From Holophagaceae bacterium (GTDB lineage Bacteria > Acidobacteriota > Holophagae > Holophagales > Holophagaceae), in assembly GCA_009783055.1 (NCBI GenBank), contig WRHW01000020.1, positions 1 through 35,516 of the forward strand: 35,516 nt of DNA, written 5' to 3'. The notes below the pieces were generated by a model, which had not been told where the DNA came from, did no database searches, and saw nothing but the letters and a program-made list of their open reading frames with translations. Each line of letters begins with the position of its first letter. Positions within the stretch are counted from its first letter, which is position 1. Made by a program: the position numbers and the translations under genes. Below are positions 1 through 7,449 of this stretch, in pieces.

Positions 1-155
1 ACATGGGACACAGGCTGAGTAGAGGCGATTGTCCCGAAATCTACTTCAGTCTCTGAAATGACCAACCCAGGAATGGACGGAGTGCAAAGCAAGGGCGCAC
101 AGTTCAAGCAAACTCCGATGAGTAAACTATGCAAGTACCTTGCAAATAGTAGCAT
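1..155 (-). CDS. DUF1573-like secreted protein, 5' part only (runs off left edge)
   Basis: An open frame begins at ATG (155, minus strand) and stays open to the window edge, giving 51 residues. The first ~25 residues look like a signal peptide (LLFARYLHSLLIGVCLNCAP), possibly with a lipobox-type Cys. The following ISETEVDFGTIASTQPVSH closely resembles the start of DUF1573/Ig-like domains, whose hallmark is a DFGTI-type strand followed by a V-x-H turn. A purine-rich GGGGTGGAA lies just before the ATG. The call rests on one motif, so the family is likely but not certain. Function of the family is unknown; members are usually exported or periplasmic. Confidence 0.6.
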   Translation of the reverse strand, partial: MLLFARYLHSLLIGVCLNCAPLLCTPSIPGLVISETEVDFGTIASTQPVSH

Positions 156-486
156 TTCCACCCCTATTCAATGAAAAACTACACCCCACCCGCCAGGCAT
201 CCACCCACGTTGGAGAAATTGTTGCATGCCCGAAAATTATGTCAAGGGAAAAAGAAAAAAAATGTTAGAAATATTGATCTTGATGTAAATGTTGATTATA
301 TAGAAGTTCAACTTTTTGTGGTTTCATAGCAATTATGACTATCCAATTAGCTCAGAGGCGGTGATTTTATAGTCGAATAACTTGCTTCAAGTGTGTTGCT
401 TGTCACAAGTTATACCAAGTTGCACACATACGGGTGCAACTTGGTATAAACATAATTTTTCGGCATAGAAACTCCACAAACAATAC
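156..486. other. Intergenic region with repeats, no gene seen
   Basis: No credible coding frame is visible on either strand. It holds an A-rich stretch near 245-265, a degenerate copy of a palindromic repeat (about 299-330, related to the hairpin at 6817-6852) and a strong inverted repeat at 411-448. It lies downstream of the minus-strand secreted-protein operon and upstream of the DUF1573-like gene, so it probably contains that gene's promoter. No convincing -35/-10 pair stands out. Confidence 0.5.
411..448. repeat. REP-like hairpin (AAGTTGCA family), copy 1
   Basis: Perfect inverted repeat: arm TATACCAAGTTGCAC (411-425), 8-nt loop, arm GTGCAACTTGGTATA (434-448). It lies 39 nt beyond the stop codon of the secreted protein gene ending at 487. 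No T-run follows on either strand, so it is not a classic intrinsic terminator. Related hairpins occur at 15661-15695 and 27767-27802, which points to a dispersed REP-like family that may also end transcripts. Confidence 0.75.
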
Positions 487-1686
487 TTATTTATCGCCAG
501 TCTGGGGGATGGTACCTCGGAAGGGACTCGCAGAAGATGACATTCTTCCTTCAAGTGCATCTTTCAACGATTCTTTTCGCAGAAATATCGCAACAGGGGA
601 CACATGGGCACTATCTGTGCTCTGGTTTTGCAACAACAATACGTAGGAGTCTGATTGTTCTATAAAAGGCAGGGGTCTAGTGCTAATACTATCCTCGGCG
701 ACGGCTTTTCCATCGATCAACACCGTCCAACTGCCATCAAAGCTGAGAAAGGGCGTAAGACTCGGTTTTGCGTTTGTATTGGGAAAGTTGAATGTTTTTC
801 TCTGGGGTGATCCTTCTATTTTGGCCTTTCCATTCTCGTCGAAGGCTATATCCCATTTGTGTTTTTCTTTTGAAACCAGTTCTGCCAGAATGTCTGCTTC
901 GCTGGGTGTCCTTCTGCCTTCGGCCATCATGTTTTGCGTATTTATGTCCCTACATTTCAGCTTTAGGTCTAGCTGAAAGGAATAATTTGCAGGAAAGCCT
1001 ACGGCATGTATTTCAATATCTACTTTGCTCGGAAATGTAGCAAGTCCAGTGAGCCTTACTACCGCGCCTGGTATCGGTGTGCCAGTGCCGTCCACCGCAG
1101 TAAACGTGCCGTCAGCGTTTTGCCGGATTCCAACATTTTGAGACATGCCCTGCGGGGCACTCTGCGGTATACCCCGAAGAACAGGAGCATTTTGGCTATC
1201 AGTCAAGAAATTGATGCCTATCGCCGGCTTGCCGTCTTCTTCACCATTGTTTTTGATTTGAAAAGTATAGAGTGTGTTGGTAGAAAAGCTCTGAGTATTT
1301 TGTATGGGCACTTTTGAGTCTATTTCTCCATCGATCAGTAGTACCAGTTCCCCCTCAAACTCAATTCGCTGTGGGGAACCTGACGGAGTTCGAGGATGGG
1401 AAAACACATATTCTACTAGTAGTGGGGTATTGGCAATGGGCTTACCATCTTTGTATGAAATGTCCCAGCTATGATGTTTATCTGAGACTATGGAATCAGA
1501 GGCAACTATTTTTGCCTTTAGCTCCAGCCTGAAGGCATAGTTGTTTGGAAACCCGGTTGGGTCGACCCTGAATTTGGCGGTTATTGGTTTGGCATCCTGC
1601 GGGGCACTGGGCGCAGGGGTCTGCTTTTCCTGCGGGGCGGTGAATGCCACAGCCAAAGCTAGGCATTGGATAAAATGAATGAACAA
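487..1686 (-). CDS. Secreted protein of unknown function with two tandem homologous domains
   Basis: A 399-residue protein with an N-terminal signal peptide (FIHFIQCLALAVAFTAP) and a Pro/Gln-rich linker. Two stretches resemble each other: about 36-160 and 219-370. Both contain GFPxNYxFxLxLK, then a KHxWDI motif, and VLIDG near the end, so the protein arose by internal duplication. The start is TTG at 1686, chosen because an AGGAGG Shine-Dalgarno sits 7-8 nt upstream and the signal peptide begins there. It is the last gene of a minus-strand cluster with the two paralogous secreted proteins at 1759-4659, 72 nt away. The domains look beta-rich. I do not recognise the family and no enzymatic motif is visible. 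Confidence 0.75.
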   Translation of the reverse strand: MFIHFIQCLALAVAFTAPQEKQTPAPSAPQDAKPITAKFRVDPTGFPNNYAFRLELKAKIVASDSIVSDKHHSWDISYKDGKPIANTPLLVEYVFSHPRTPSGSPQRIEFEGELVLLIDGEIDSKVPIQNTQSFSTNTLYTFQIKNNGEEDGKPAIGINFLTDSQNAPVLRGIPQSAPQGMSQNVGIRQNADGTFTAVDGTGTPIPGAVVRLTGLATFPSKVDIEIHAVGFPANYSFQLDLKLKCRDINTQNMMAEGRRTPSEADILAELVSKEKHKWDIAFDENGKAKIEGSPQRKTFNFPNTNAKPSLTPFLSFDGSWTVLIDGKAVAEDSISTRPLPFIEQSDSYVLLLQNQSTDSAHVSPVAIFLRKESLKDALEGRMSSSASPFRGTIPQTGDK

Positions 1687-1758
1687 TTAACACCTCCTAA
1701 TATCGGAACAAACCCGCACATAGGCAATTAAAAAACAATCTAACTTGTACCGGCACTA

Positions 1759-3216
1759 TTATCTAAAAATTTGGACCGGGGCATTTGAAGTTGCAGGTGG
1801 TGCCTTTTCCCCTAATTCCCTCCATACCTTTGCAGTATTTTCATGGCCAAGTTTTTCTGCAAGGTTGGCCGCAACTGTAAACGCTCCAGACCAACCAGAT
1901 ACGGATTCCCATGTCCTCATCATTTGCTCGGCCTCAGTCAATCGCCCCTGCATGAGTAGTGCTTCGAGATAGGCCTCACCGCTAGAAGTCCAAAAACTTT
2001 GATTAAAAAATGCACTTCCAAGGCTAAAGTTCCTTGCACCATCAATAGCTGGCCTGTCTCTTTCTATCAAGGCTTTCTGCATTTCCCAAATAGGTTCCAC
2101 TAAATCTAGGATGGCCTTCCAATCACCTATTTCTCTGCAACTCCTTATGTAATCCGTACGAACAGACTCTGGAGGCCAATTAGTAGCGGGAACTGTCGGT
2201 GATGGTTCCAAATCGGCTAGTAACTGCGCCATCGATCTTGTTGCACGCGTCTTTTGTAAACTCACCCAGAGTTGCCAAAGGGTTGTTGAAGAAGGTTGTC
2301 GTGTCATGGCCTCTTCTACTTTTGATGCTATCCGGGAATACGTCTCCCTTGTAAGGGGGCTGTATATGCCCCAAGCAGAAGTGATTGGCTTTGATGCCCT
2401 AGTCAATGTCAAAATCAAACTACTAATCCCAGTGTTGGTTGAGTTTTCACTCGACTGCCATGTGATCCCTTCCAAGTATCTCCGCAATTCGGAACAATAA
2501 TTCCCCCAAATACGCTCGTCGGCTTCGGAAGTAAGCTCGGGCAAGTTTTCTATCTGCTCTGCAGTTGGATCACCACTACCACTGCTATTGATAGTTGAGT
2601 TGAGACCACCAATTGAACCCATAACAAATGCAGATGGTATCCTCGACTGCGTGGTAGATTCGGGAACCTGCAGTGCATAGCGAGTCCTTTTTTCTGCCAC
2701 TTCAAGCATTTCCTGAAGCATGGCTCGGCGCGTTTCTTCGTGGTTTGGATGTTCCCTCAAAAATTGTCTATACGTTTCAGCTTTACTGACAATTCTTGCG
2801 CTATAGCATGCTTCGGCCAGTTGCGTTGAAGTTGGGAGGCTGGCACCATGGGCTACAATCCTGCCTTCGGGACTAAGGATTGCCCAATGTGGGATTTTCT
2901 CCTGCCACCCCTCCCGCTCTCTCAACTCGTTGCCTGCCCCTTGGTCGGTTGAGAGGGAGATAAAAGTTAAGTTCATTAAGGCGAAGGGGTCTTCACGCAA
3001 AATATTTTTGAATGGTTCTTCCCAATCCTTTTCCTGTGAATCTAACAACACAATGGTGGCAGGAATATTTGTAGAAACCCTTCTCAACAACGTGGCCAAG
3101 TCTTGCACGCCTACATCCATAATATTTACACTCGCTACCCGCGACTCTACCTGGCAAAACAGAGTTACAGGAAAAAGACAGAGCATCGTTATTTTGAGAA
3201 ATTTTGGAATTTTCAT
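1759..3216 (-). CDS. Secreted protein of unknown function, paralogue of the gene at 3226-4659
   Basis: 485 residues starting at ATG (3216) behind a strong AGGAGG site that overlaps the stop codon of the upstream gene, indicating translational coupling. Residues 1-26 form a signal peptide ending around FCQVES. The N-terminal ~130 residues have an alternating pattern (PATIVLLDSQ, WAILSPEGRIVAHG) reminiscent of a thioredoxin-like fold, but no CxxC is present. This is followed by a FLREHPNHEETRRAMLQEMLEVAEKR segment matching FLKTHPDHLDARVELLHLQ in the neighbour. The rest is helix-rich and could be TPR-like (RLTEAEQMMRTWESVSGW). The 3226-4659 protein shares this layout, so the two arose by gene duplication. 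Function unknown; export to periplasm or surface is inferred. Confidence 0.75.
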   Translation of the reverse strand: MKIPKFLKITMLCLFPVTLFCQVESRVASVNIMDVGVQDLATLLRRVSTNIPATIVLLDSQEKDWEEPFKNILREDPFALMNLTFISLSTDQGAGNELREREGWQEKIPHWAILSPEGRIVAHGASLPTSTQLAEACYSARIVSKAETYRQFLREHPNHEETRRAMLQEMLEVAEKRTRYALQVPESTTQSRIPSAFVMGSIGGLNSTINSSGSGDPTAEQIENLPELTSEADERIWGNYCSELRRYLEGITWQSSENSTNTGISSLILTLTRASKPITSAWGIYSPLTRETYSRIASKVEEAMTRQPSSTTLWQLWVSLQKTRATRSMAQLLADLEPSPTVPATNWPPESVRTDYIRSCREIGDWKAILDLVEPIWEMQKALIERDRPAIDGARNFSLGSAFFNQSFWTSSGEAYLEALLMQGRLTEAEQMMRTWESVSGWSGAFTVAANLAEKLGHENTAKVWRELGEKAPPATSNAPVQIFR

Positions 3217-3225
3217 TTCTACCTC

Positions 3226-4659
3226 CTAAATATTTGATTCTTTTTCGGATATAAAAACACCCCATCTCTGGGCCAAATCGGGTCGGCTACAAATATTTGC
3301 TAGGCCAATAGCTTTTTGGATATTGATTTCGCCCCTATCTTTCAGTGTATTCACTACTATATCGGCTCTCCCAGTATCGTTTGTGCGAATGAGGGCTTCT
3401 AGCAGTGGGGCAATAATTTTTTCCCACTGGTCTGAATTCATTAATTCCGTTACCCTTCTTGCGGCATCATTTACAGCCGCGCGGTTTGCATCATTAACTG
3501 CAAAAGAAGTAATGCTATTATTAGTCCCGGACGATCTTTCATATTCTGTCCAGAGATTGTTGGCAAGGAAATCCCACTTGCCCGTTGTTCTCGCTTCTGA
3601 TATCAACCTGTTCCTAACATCCTCTGGCCATGAGCTAAAATTCGCTCCAGGTCGCGGCACTAGTCGCTCAAATACAGAAATGGCACTTCGATCACCAACA
3701 ACGTCTGCCATCCTACTCCAGATAGACCACAGACGCGGGCTTACAGGAGCCAGCTCTAAAGCAGTTTCCACCTGGCTAATCTTTCTTCTGTACAGGTTTT
3801 TTACCAGCGGACTACATACTTCTATTGGATATTCTCTATTTTCAAATACCAAGCCAACCGCGATCCAGTCGTCGGCCACAAAGAGGCGATCGAATGACTC
3901 GGCGTACCCACCCCAAATTTTCAAATCTGTGACAGTGTCTAATACCTTGTCATCTGGTATAGGCTTTGGTTTTGGCGCATTGGGATCGACTGAACCAGGG
4001 AATGACAAAGTAGTTGGAGAACTGCCATCGGCAGATGATCTGATCGACGTTGTGAATGTTGAAGACTGCCCTCCGCCGGGTAGTCTATTCCGGGCGATAG
4101 GATTACCTGTTAAGGCTGTTGCTGTGTCTGGATCGGGATCAATATCAAGTTCTGTCCTGGTACGTTTATCGGCACTCTTTAATTGCAGGTGGAGCAATTC
4201 GACTCGCGCATCTAGATGATCTGGGTGGGTTTTTAAGAAATCCCTCAAAACACTTGCTGGGCTTTGAACCCCTTTGCCAGACAATTGCTGAACAAACTCT
4301 TCTGGCTCTGGCCAAGCCGTTCCTGTAAGAAGCAATTGCTCTGCTGGGGTCACTACAGCCCATAAAATGTTAGACCCAAGGCCAAAATGCCTCCGCATAT
4401 TGTTGCCTGAATCTACAGACGTACGGTTAATTGTCGCCGTGTGCGGTACGGCAACAAGGTTTAATCCCAATTCAGCCACGGCTTCGTTTTGGATCAGCTT
4501 GGTATAGTGAGTCAATGAATTACTACCCTGCTGTAGAAATATCAACAAGCTAGGCTGTGTTGATGTCTTAATGCGGTTTAAAAGACCCTGCTGGAAAAAA
4601 TCAGTTTGAGCCGTTAGGGGCAAGCCTATTAACAATGGCAAAAATATTGTTGCTCTCAA
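3226..4659 (-). CDS. Secreted protein of unknown function, paralogue of the gene at 1759-3216
   Basis: 477 residues. The start is TTG at 4659, supported by the near-perfect GGAGGTGAT Shine-Dalgarno just upstream and a signal peptide (MRATIFLPLLIGLPLTAQ) directly after it. The N-terminal part again has a thioredoxin-like rhythm without catalytic cysteines (PSLLIFLQQGSN, ILWAVVTPAEQLLLTG), followed by the conserved FLKTHPDHLDARVEL segment. A Ser/Thr/Gly-rich low-complexity linker near residues 190-225 leads into a helical C-terminal half. First gene of the operon that continues into 3216-1759 and probably 1686-487. Product role unknown. The shared design suggests the operon builds a set of exported proteins acting together. 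Confidence 0.75.
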   Translation of the reverse strand: MRATIFLPLLIGLPLTAQTDFFQQGLLNRIKTSTQPSLLIFLQQGSNSLTHYTKLIQNEAVAELGLNLVAVPHTATINRTSVDSGNNMRRHFGLGSNILWAVVTPAEQLLLTGTAWPEPEEFVQQLSGKGVQSPASVLRDFLKTHPDHLDARVELLHLQLKSADKRTRTELDIDPDPDTATALTGNPIARNRLPGGGQSSTFTTSIRSSADGSSPTTLSFPGSVDPNAPKPKPIPDDKVLDTVTDLKIWGGYAESFDRLFVADDWIAVGLVFENREYPIEVCSPLVKNLYRRKISQVETALELAPVSPRLWSIWSRMADVVGDRSAISVFERLVPRPGANFSSWPEDVRNRLISEARTTGKWDFLANNLWTEYERSSGTNNSITSFAVNDANRAAVNDAARRVTELMNSDQWEKIIAPLLEALIRTNDTGRADIVVNTLKDRGEINIQKAIGLANICSRPDLAQRWGVFISEKESNI

Positions 4660-4760
4660 AAATCACCTCCAGCAGAAAAATCGCCTCTCAAATATTACCA
4701 CAGATACGGCAATTATCGTAATAATGTTTTTTGGGGAGAAAAAGTTTCCAAAAATTAATA

Positions 4761-4788
4761 CAGGCTACACCAAATTGAGTGTAGCCTG
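4761..4788 (-). terminator. Probable intrinsic terminator of rpsA
   Basis: A 10-bp perfect stem (CAGGCTACAC / GTGTAGCCTG) with an 8-nt loop lies 36 nt beyond the rpsA stop. On the minus strand it is followed by the T-rich TATTAATTTTTGG. It separates rpsA from the secreted-protein operon downstream on the same strand. Confidence 0.75.
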
Positions 4789-4823
4789 CAATGCCTAATT
4801 AAGTATTGTATGTAGCTGGGCTA

Positions 4824-6584
4824 TTATTCTTCCCTTTCAGCCTTTGCAAAGGCATCCGCTAGGGTTGCTTTAACGAATGGCTGACCAGAGGCTTTGGCTT
4901 CCTCTACTTCACTTTGTTCCTGATCCAGCTCATGCTGTTTTACTGAAAGTCCAATACGATGGTCTGTTGGGTCTAGCTTAACTATCTTCATAGTAAGCTC
5001 TTGGCCGACTGTAAACTCTTTAGTGATATCTTCGATGCGCTTGCGACCTAATTCCGAGACGTGAACCAAGCCCTCTATTCCATCTCCGAGATCAACAAAA
5101 GCTCCAAAGTCTGCTACTCGAGCAATCTTGCCAACGATCCCATCGCCAACCTGGTGTTTTTCAAAGAAAAGCTCCCATACGTTTGGCTCCATCTGCTTTA
5201 CGCCAAGACTCATGCGCTGGGAAACTGGGTCTAGGTTGAGGACTTTTGCTGTGATAGCATCGCCCTTCTTAACAATTTCGCTTGGATGTTTGATCTTTTT
5301 TGTCCAACTAAAGTCCGTAACGTGGATCAGGCCATCTACGCCTTCTTCGATTTCAATGAAAGCTCCAAATTCGGTAATGTTGCGAACAGTTCCAGTTACT
5401 ATTTGGCCTGGCTGATATTTTTCTGCCACCGCCAACCATGGGTTAGGGGTAACTTGTTTCATTCCCAGTGAGATGCGTCTATTTTCTGTATCTATTTGTA
5501 ATACCTGCGCTTCTACGAAATCACCTAGGTTGACCATGCCTTTGGCGGATTTAACCTTCTTTGTCCAACTCATTTCAGAGACGTGGACTAACCCTTCGAC
5601 GCCAGGCTCCATTTCAATAAATGCACCATAATCTGTAATAGAAACAACTTTTCCTTTGACCATAGAGTTCAATGGGAAGCGCTCTTCCACTGTCAGCCAT
5701 GGATCAGGGAATTTTTGTTTATACCCCAGCGATACTCGCTCGCTATCACGGTCATATTTCAAAACCGCAACTTCTATCTTGTCCCCAACTTGGAACATTT
5801 CGGCGGGGTGATTCAATCGACCCCAAGACATATCTGTGATATGTAGTAATCCATCAACACCACCAAGGTCAATAAATGCCCCATACTCTGTGATGTTTTT
5901 GACTTGCCCTTCTACCAATTTACCATCTTCAAGGCCAGACAGTGTTTCTTCTTTTAGATTGGCATTCACGGTTTCCATGAAGAGCTTTCGGGATAACACG
6001 ATATTGCCCCGTCTGCGATTCACTTTAATGACTTTCATGTCGAAGGATTTACCTAGGTATGGGTCTAGGTTGCGTATGGGTTTTGTATCTACTTGGCTAC
6101 CAGGAAGAAAAGCTCGTATACCAATATCTACAGCCAAGCCACCCTTGACTTTTTCTAATACCACTCCATGAACAGTAAGATTTGCCCGGAAAGCCTTTTC
6201 GACTTCATCCCAAATCTTCATCTTTTCGGCGCGCTCGCGGCTCAAGCGAACGTTTCCTCTGTGGTCTTCAAGATGCTCTACGAGTACCTCTACGACATCG
6301 CCTACCTGTACACCTGTGGAGCCGTCAGGGATAGTAAATTCATCAAGGTTGATTGTGCCTGATCCCTTATAGCCGATATCTACGATGACATCTTTGCCAC
6401 GGATTTCTACGACAACTCCCTTAACAACTTCTTCCTCTCTCAGAGCGCGGGTTTCGCCTTGGAGAGCCGCAAAAAACTCCTGACCTTCAGGAGAATCATC
6501 ATCGACTAGTGATGCGTCTCGCACCTTTATCCGGCCTACTTGCTTTGAGGCCATGCCTTTGATGAGATCGTTTAGTTTGGACAT
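4824..6584 (-). CDS. rpsA: 30S ribosomal protein S1
   Basis: 586 residues, slightly longer than the 557 of the E. coli protein. Six S1 (OB-fold) repeats can be read, at about residues 52-117, 136-200, 222-290, 307-378, 394-464 and 481-552. Repeats 3-6 carry the hallmark ITEYGAFIDLGGVDGLLHITDMSW pattern in variants (first 20: ITEYGAFIDLGGVDGLLHIT). S1 binds mRNA on the small subunit and helps initiation. The start ATG (6584) has GAGGTGG upstream. The N-terminal ~50 residues form an acidic extension and the C-terminus is charged. It is a monocistronic-looking unit with its own terminator (4761-4788) and two hairpins in the leader (6607-6644). Confidence 0.97.
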   Translation of the reverse strand: MSKLNDLIKGMASKQVGRIKVRDASLVDDDSPEGQEFFAALQGETRALREEEVVKGVVVEIRGKDVIVDIGYKGSGTINLDEFTIPDGSTGVQVGDVVEVLVEHLEDHRGNVRLSRERAEKMKIWDEVEKAFRANLTVHGVVLEKVKGGLAVDIGIRAFLPGSQVDTKPIRNLDPYLGKSFDMKVIKVNRRRGNIVLSRKLFMETVNANLKEETLSGLEDGKLVEGQVKNITEYGAFIDLGGVDGLLHITDMSWGRLNHPAEMFQVGDKIEVAVLKYDRDSERVSLGYKQKFPDPWLTVEERFPLNSMVKGKVVSITDYGAFIEMEPGVEGLVHVSEMSWTKKVKSAKGMVNLGDFVEAQVLQIDTENRRISLGMKQVTPNPWLAVAEKYQPGQIVTGTVRNITEFGAFIEIEEGVDGLIHVTDFSWTKKIKHPSEIVKKGDAITAKVLNLDPVSQRMSLGVKQMEPNVWELFFEKHQVGDGIVGKIARVADFGAFVDLGDGIEGLVHVSELGRKRIEDITKEFTVGQELTMKIVKLDPTDHRIGLSVKQHELDQEQSEVEEAKASGQPFVKATLADAFAKAEREE

Positions 6585-6606
6585 TCGTCCACCTCTATAT
6601 TAGTCA

Positions 6607-6644
6607 CCCCGTTCCGCGGGGCTGGAATCCCGACTTTTTGTCGG
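6607..6644 (-). promoter_or_regulatory. Two tandem hairpins in the rpsA leader
   Basis: On the minus strand the 5' leader of rpsA contains CCGAC-AAAAA-GTCGG (6644-6630) and then CCCCG-CGGAA-CGGGG (6621-6607). The second stem ends about 11 nt before the GAGGTGG ribosome-binding site. S1 autoregulates its own translation through a structured leader in E. coli. A similar role here is inference from position only. Confidence 0.45.
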
Positions 6645-6735
6645 CAGAGCTTTCAGATTAACCTGAGATTCCACAAATTACCAGTCTTTTTTCTTGCCAG
6701 ACTCTTCATATTTGGTATTCACATGAGCCCTTTTT

Positions 6736-6815
6736 AAAACCCCATGGGGTTTTGAAACAACGAAGTTGCTAGGCTGTGCTCTATCGTCACCTTCGTTATG
6801 CAAGCAAATCCTGGC
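6736..6815. repeat. Dispersed intergenic repeat (AAAACCCCATGG ... CACCTTCGTTATG), copy 1
   Basis: Starts with a perfect 18-nt palindrome AAAACCCCATGGGGTTTT (6736-6753). The first ~45 nt match 15559-15603 closely (shared TGAAACAACG and AGGCTGTGC blocks). The last ~33 nt (6783-6815, containing CGTCACCTTCGTTATGC) match the reverse complement of 35433-35465. It lies between rpsA and radA and has no coding frame. Confidence 0.6.
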
Positions 6816-6816
6816 A

Positions 6817-6852
6817 TATAGCAGTTCAACTACAAAAAGTTGAACCGCTATA
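6817..6852. repeat. Palindromic repeat (TATAGCAGTTCAACT family)
   Basis: Inverted repeat TATAGCAGTTCAACT (6817-6831), 6-nt loop, AGTTGAACCGCTATA (6838-6852), one mismatch in 15 pairs. A degenerate relative lies at 299-330 and a half-copy (TATATAGCAGTTTTTTT) near 30374. Probably a small dispersed repeat. No T-run marks it as a terminator. Confidence 0.6.
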
Positions 6853-7440
6853 GATGTGCTAAAAAAGCTGATGCAAGGATATTGAAATTTTGCCCATACT
6901 TGAAAAACACTGCTTATCTTTGCGTTCTACCTGATCAAGGCAATTTGGAATGAGACGCATTTGTAGCAATTGCCTTTGCTATATCAGGAATAAATCTATC
7001 AGTTGCAGTTTTTCAAAATCGACAACATCAAAAATGTGGAAAACTCTATCCGCCTTACATTATCAAAATTTTGAACTTCTATAATTTAATTACTGAAATA
7101 AAACAACTTAAAGTCAATATTTCAAATAAATAAAACAAACATTAGAGGAAAATTATCTATGAATTTCAGAGCATCATGTCAGAAATCCGCTGACTTTTCC
7201 ACAATGAAAAATGGGCAAAGTTATCACAGATGCATTCTTTCTGAAAAATAAATATGTCCCCGAAGTCGGCACCGAGTCTTGAAAAACAACTCAATTATCC
7301 AAGAAAAACAAATGAAATCGAGATCAAATAAATAATTAATATCCATTATCATCAACAAAATACAAATCAATGCTACCTATAGCTACATTTTGTGCAAACT
7401 CAGCCCTCAATAACGATTTAGCTGGCAGAATGTCATAGAG
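6853..7440. other. A+T-rich intergenic region between divergent rpsA and radA
   Basis: About 590 nt with no credible coding frame. Four DnaA-box-like nonamers can be read: TGTGGAAAA (7035-7043, reverse of TTTTCCACA), TTTTCCACA (7195-7203), TTATCACAG (7221-7229) and TTATCCAAG (7295-7303). A 9-bp inverted repeat AAGGCAATT/AATTGCCTT spans 6937-6976. It must also hold the radA promoter, though no strong -35/-10 pair was found. Confidence 0.4.
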
Positions 7441-7449
7441 GAGAATTTT

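Noticed and set aside
3323-4219. A long plus-strand frame (298 codons) opposite the secreted-protein gene.
   Set aside because: It lies entirely antisense to a gene with signal peptide, strong ribosome-binding site and a paralogue. It has no such support itself.
7268-7278. GGCACCGAGTC resembles the tail of a Cas9 tracrRNA scaffold.
   Set aside because: The match is only 11 nt, no CRISPR repeats or cas genes are in the window, and the closing GGTGC of the scaffold hairpin is missing. Treated as chance.
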